Source: Alphaproteobacteria bacterium
Lineage (GTDB): Bacteria > Pseudomonadota > Alphaproteobacteria > RF32 > CAG-239
NCBI GenBank assembly: GCA_017645485.1
Contig: JAGCOI010000053.1
Location: 1-7,706 of the forward strand
DNA length: 7,706 bases
Reading direction: 5' to 3'
Shown piece after piece: positions 6,040 to 7,706 of the stretch (position 1 is the stretch's first letter; every line of letters begins with the position of its first letter). Below the pieces are notes generated by a model. It saw only the letters and a program-made list of their open reading frames with translations, had not been told where the DNA came from and did not search any database. Both the position numbers and the translations under genes were made by a program.

Positions 6040-7481
6040 TCCGCTTGGCTCAAGCGTGCGATATGAAAAATGTGTTTGACCTGTCAAATGACGAAACAGT
6101 GCGTGCAATGTGTATTTGCCCTCAAAAAATTGAATGGGAAAATCATGTCCGGTGGTTTGAAAACATCTTAAAAAATCCGGACGTTTTATTCTATGTTGCA
6201 CAAACAAAAGCCGGAGATTTTATGGCACAAATTCGTTTTGCGCGTGAAAACGGTGTATGGGTTGTCAGTGTCAGTTTGACCGGTGCTTTTCGAGGTAAAG
6301 GGTTGTCGAAGGTTTTATTAAAAGAAGCCATGAACAAATCGGGACTTCGAAATTTTAGAGCTTATGTGCAGGAAAACAACACAGCTTCTCAAAAACTTTT
6401 CTCTTCGCTCGGTTATAAAAAAATCGGAACGGAAGTAATCAACGGAAAAACATATTTTAAATTTGAATACGCACCTGTTTTTATTATTGCGGAAATGTCG
6501 GCTAACCATTGCGGAGATAAAGAACTGGCTAAAAAAATTATTTTAAGAGCCAAAGAGGTTGGCGCTGATGCCGTTAAAATTCAGACCTATACCGCCGATA
6601 CGATTACGATAGACTGCGATAATGAGGAATTTCAGATTAAAGATAAGGACAGTTTATGGAACGGCGAAAATCTGTATCGTTTGTATCAAAAAGCTTATAC
6701 ACCTTGGGAATGGCAAGGCGAGTTAAAACAGTATGCCGATGAAATAGGGATTCCTTTGTTTTCAACGCCGTTTGATTTTACGGCGGTTGACTTTTTGGAA
6801 AGCATCAATGTTTCAATCTATAAGATTGCTTCTTTTGAGGCAATGGATTATCCTTTGATTAAATATGCCGCAAGATTGGGCAAACCGATGATTATTTCAA
6901 CGGGCGTTTCCTCTTTTGAAGAAATTCAGGGCGCGGTTGATGCGTGCAAGTCGGTTGGAAATGATGATGTGACATTGCTTAAATGTACGTCGGCATATCC
7001 CGCAAAACCGGAAGATATGAATCTGATGACGATAAAAGATATGATGGAACGTTTTGCGCCGCAAGGTGTTAAAATAGGTTTGTCCGACCATTCGATGAGT
7101 ATTATACCGCCGGTGACGGCCGTTGCCATGGGCGCTAAAGTTATTGAAAAACACTTTACGTTGGATAGAAACTTAGGCGGTGCGGACAGCGGTTTTTCGC
7201 TTAATCCGGAAGAGTTTTCGGCAATGGTTAAAGCCGTGCGTGAAACCGAAAAAACTTTAGGAAACGTGGACTACAGCATCAATGAAAAGAACAGAAAATT
7301 TGCGCGTTCGCTTTATGTGGTTAAAGACATTAAACAAGGTGAAAAATTTACAAAAGAAAATGTCAAATCCATTCGTCCTTCAAATGGGTTGCATCCGAAA
7401 TATTACGAAGAAATTTTGGGAAAAAATGCCGCGCGTGACTTGCCTTTCGGTACGGCATTAAAATCAGATGATATTTTATAA
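6021..7481 (+). CDS. pseI: Pseudaminic acid synthase with N-terminal GNAT acetyltransferase domain
   Basis: This 486-residue two-domain fusion combines an acetyltransferase with a synthase. Residues 1-150 are a GNAT domain: LSNDETVRAM (21-30), HVRWF (42-46), and the CoA loop RGKGLSKVLL (91-100). It resembles the acetyltransferase domain often joined to PseG and so is a good PseH candidate. Residues 153-415 are a NeuB/PseI TIM barrel that condenses 2,4-diacetamido-2,4,6-trideoxy-L-altrose with phosphoenolpyruvate. Motifs are FIIAEMSANH (153-162), KIQTYTADT (186-194), PWEW (228-231), YKIASFE (267-273), TSAYPA (323-328), and the metal ligands His357 (SDHS) and His378 (EKHFT). Those two are 21 residues apart, as in NeuB. 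Residues 424-486 form the C-terminal SAF (antifreeze-like) domain with SIRPSNGLHPK. TYTADT and the SAF sequence fit PseI rather than LegI or NeuB. Ordinary PseI is about 340-350 residues, so the extension accounts exactly for the extra length. It overlaps the previous gene by 19 bases. Confidence 0.93.
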   Translation: MAEEFIIRLAQACDMKNVFDLSNDETVRAMCICPQKIEWENHVRWFENILKNPDVLFYVAQTKAGDFMAQIRFARENGVWVVSVSLTGAFRGKGLSKVLLKEAMNKSGLRNFRAYVQENNTASQKLFSSLGYKKIGTEVINGKTYFKFEYAPVFIIAEMSANHCGDKELAKKIILRAKEVGADAVKIQTYTADTITIDCDNEEFQIKDKDSLWNGENLYRLYQKAYTPWEWQGELKQYADEIGIPLFSTPFDFTAVDFLESINVSIYKIASFEAMDYPLIKYAARLGKPMIISTGVSSFEEIQGAVDACKSVGNDDVTLLKCTSAYPAKPEDMNLMTIKDMMERFAPQGVKIGLSDHSMSIIPPVTAVAMGAKVIEKHFTLDRNLGGADSGFSLNPEEFSAMVKAVRETEKTLGNVDYSINEKNRKFARSLYVVKDIKQGEKFTKENVKSIRPSNGLHPKYYEEILGKNAARDLPFGTALKSDDIL

Positions 7482-7511
7482 AAAAAACCGCCTTTAATAA
7501 GGCGGTTTTTT
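7482..7511. terminator. Rho-independent terminator, probably bidirectional
   Basis: CCGCCTT (7488-7494) pairs with AAGGCGG (7499-7505) around a TAAT loop. The flanking A6 (7482-7487) and T6 (7506-7511) extend the stem and give a T-tract in both directions. It begins one base after the pseI stop. It ends the operon on the + strand and can also serve the minus-strand gene that stops at 7521. Confidence 0.92.
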
Positions 7512-7520
7512 AATTTCAGA

Positions 7521-7706
7521 TCACTGCACGAGTCTATCGACTACATCCGGATAGTAATAGCCTACATAGGCACGCATACAGGGGCGAAATCTGCCAAAGA
7601 ACGGTATGATGTATGTTTCTTTGAACTCTTCATCATCGTTGGGGGACATCTCTTGATGCTTCAAAACAAAGTTAACCTCATACGGGGTAAATGATTGTGC
7701 ACCGTA
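7521..7706 (-). CDS. Unrecognised protein, C-terminal 61 residues only
   Basis: On the minus strand, one frame is open from the window edge (7706) to a TGA at 7521-7523, giving 61 residues. The other two minus frames hit stops within about 15 codons. The fragment has a charged stretch (SPNDDEEFKE) followed by an aromatic-rich end (IIPFFGRFRPCMRAYVGYYYPDVV). No start, signal peptide or membrane segment can be judged because the N-terminal part is outside. It converges on the operon and ends about 10 bases from the shared hairpin, which fits a real gene tail rather than chance. I do not recognise the family. It need not be related to sugar synthesis. Confidence 0.6.
   Translation of the reverse strand, partial: YGAQSFTPYEVNFVLKHQEMSPNDDEEFKETYIIPFFGRFRPCMRAYVGYYYPDVVDRLVQ

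Noticed and set aside
6474..7481. The synthase domain as sialic acid synthase (NeuB) or legionaminic acid synthase (LegI).
   Set aside because: KIQTYTADT, PWEW and the SAF-domain sequence follow the PseI pattern, and the PseC-type and PseF-type neighbours agree.
1..7706. CRISPR arrays, tRNA genes, insertion sequences or long repeats.
   Set aside because: None seen. Coding genes occupy almost the whole window, the only non-coding stretch is about 40 bases around the terminator, and no spaced direct repeats or terminal inverted repeats stood out by eye.

Overview
The window is one surface-sugar operon, all on the + strand, with a terminator and the tail of an oppositely oriented gene at its right end. 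It encodes most of a pathway for CMP-pseudaminic acid (Pse), a bacterial nine-carbon nonulosonic acid used to decorate flagellin, pili, capsule or LPS. The core assignments rest on recognisable family signatures: a PseC-type DegT aminotransferase (cut by the left edge), a PseF-type cytidylyltransferase and a PseI-type synthase. Base composition is AT-rich (roughly 40% GC by eye), genes are tightly packed, and several have clear AAGGAG or GGAG ribosome-binding sites. The Shine-Dalgarno use argues against Bacteroidota. A Gram-negative bacterium is the natural host for such an operon, but the sequence gives no firm taxon.

Layout: PseC aminotransferase (3' part, 3-680); aldo/keto reductase (680-1579); PseA/WbuX-type amidotransferase (1590-2723); stand-alone GNAT acetyltransferase (2723-3277); HemL-like class III aminotransferase (3277-4596); PseF (4596-5279); xylose-isomerase-like TIM barrel protein (5269-6039); and a GNAT-PseI fusion (6021-7481). 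Every junction is an overlap of 1 to 19 bases except one 10-base gap. Translation is therefore probably coupled along the transcript. A strong hairpin with T-tract at 7482-7511 closes the operon. Past it, 61 codons of a minus-strand gene run to the window edge.

How the genes fit together: PseC makes the 4-amino UDP-sugar, a GNAT (PseH role) acetylates it, PseG (not in the window) would remove UDP, PseI condenses the free sugar with phosphoenolpyruvate, and PseF activates Pse with CTP. PseB, which precedes PseC in the pathway, is also not seen and may lie upstream. The amidotransferase suggests the final sugar carries an acetamidino group. The aldo/keto reductase, class III aminotransferase, second GNAT and TIM barrel protein are not part of the minimal Pse pathway. 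They point to an additional tailoring branch whose chemistry cannot be read from sequence alone. The most distinctive features are the acetyltransferase fused to the N-terminus of PseI and this set of four accessory enzymes interleaved with the core genes.
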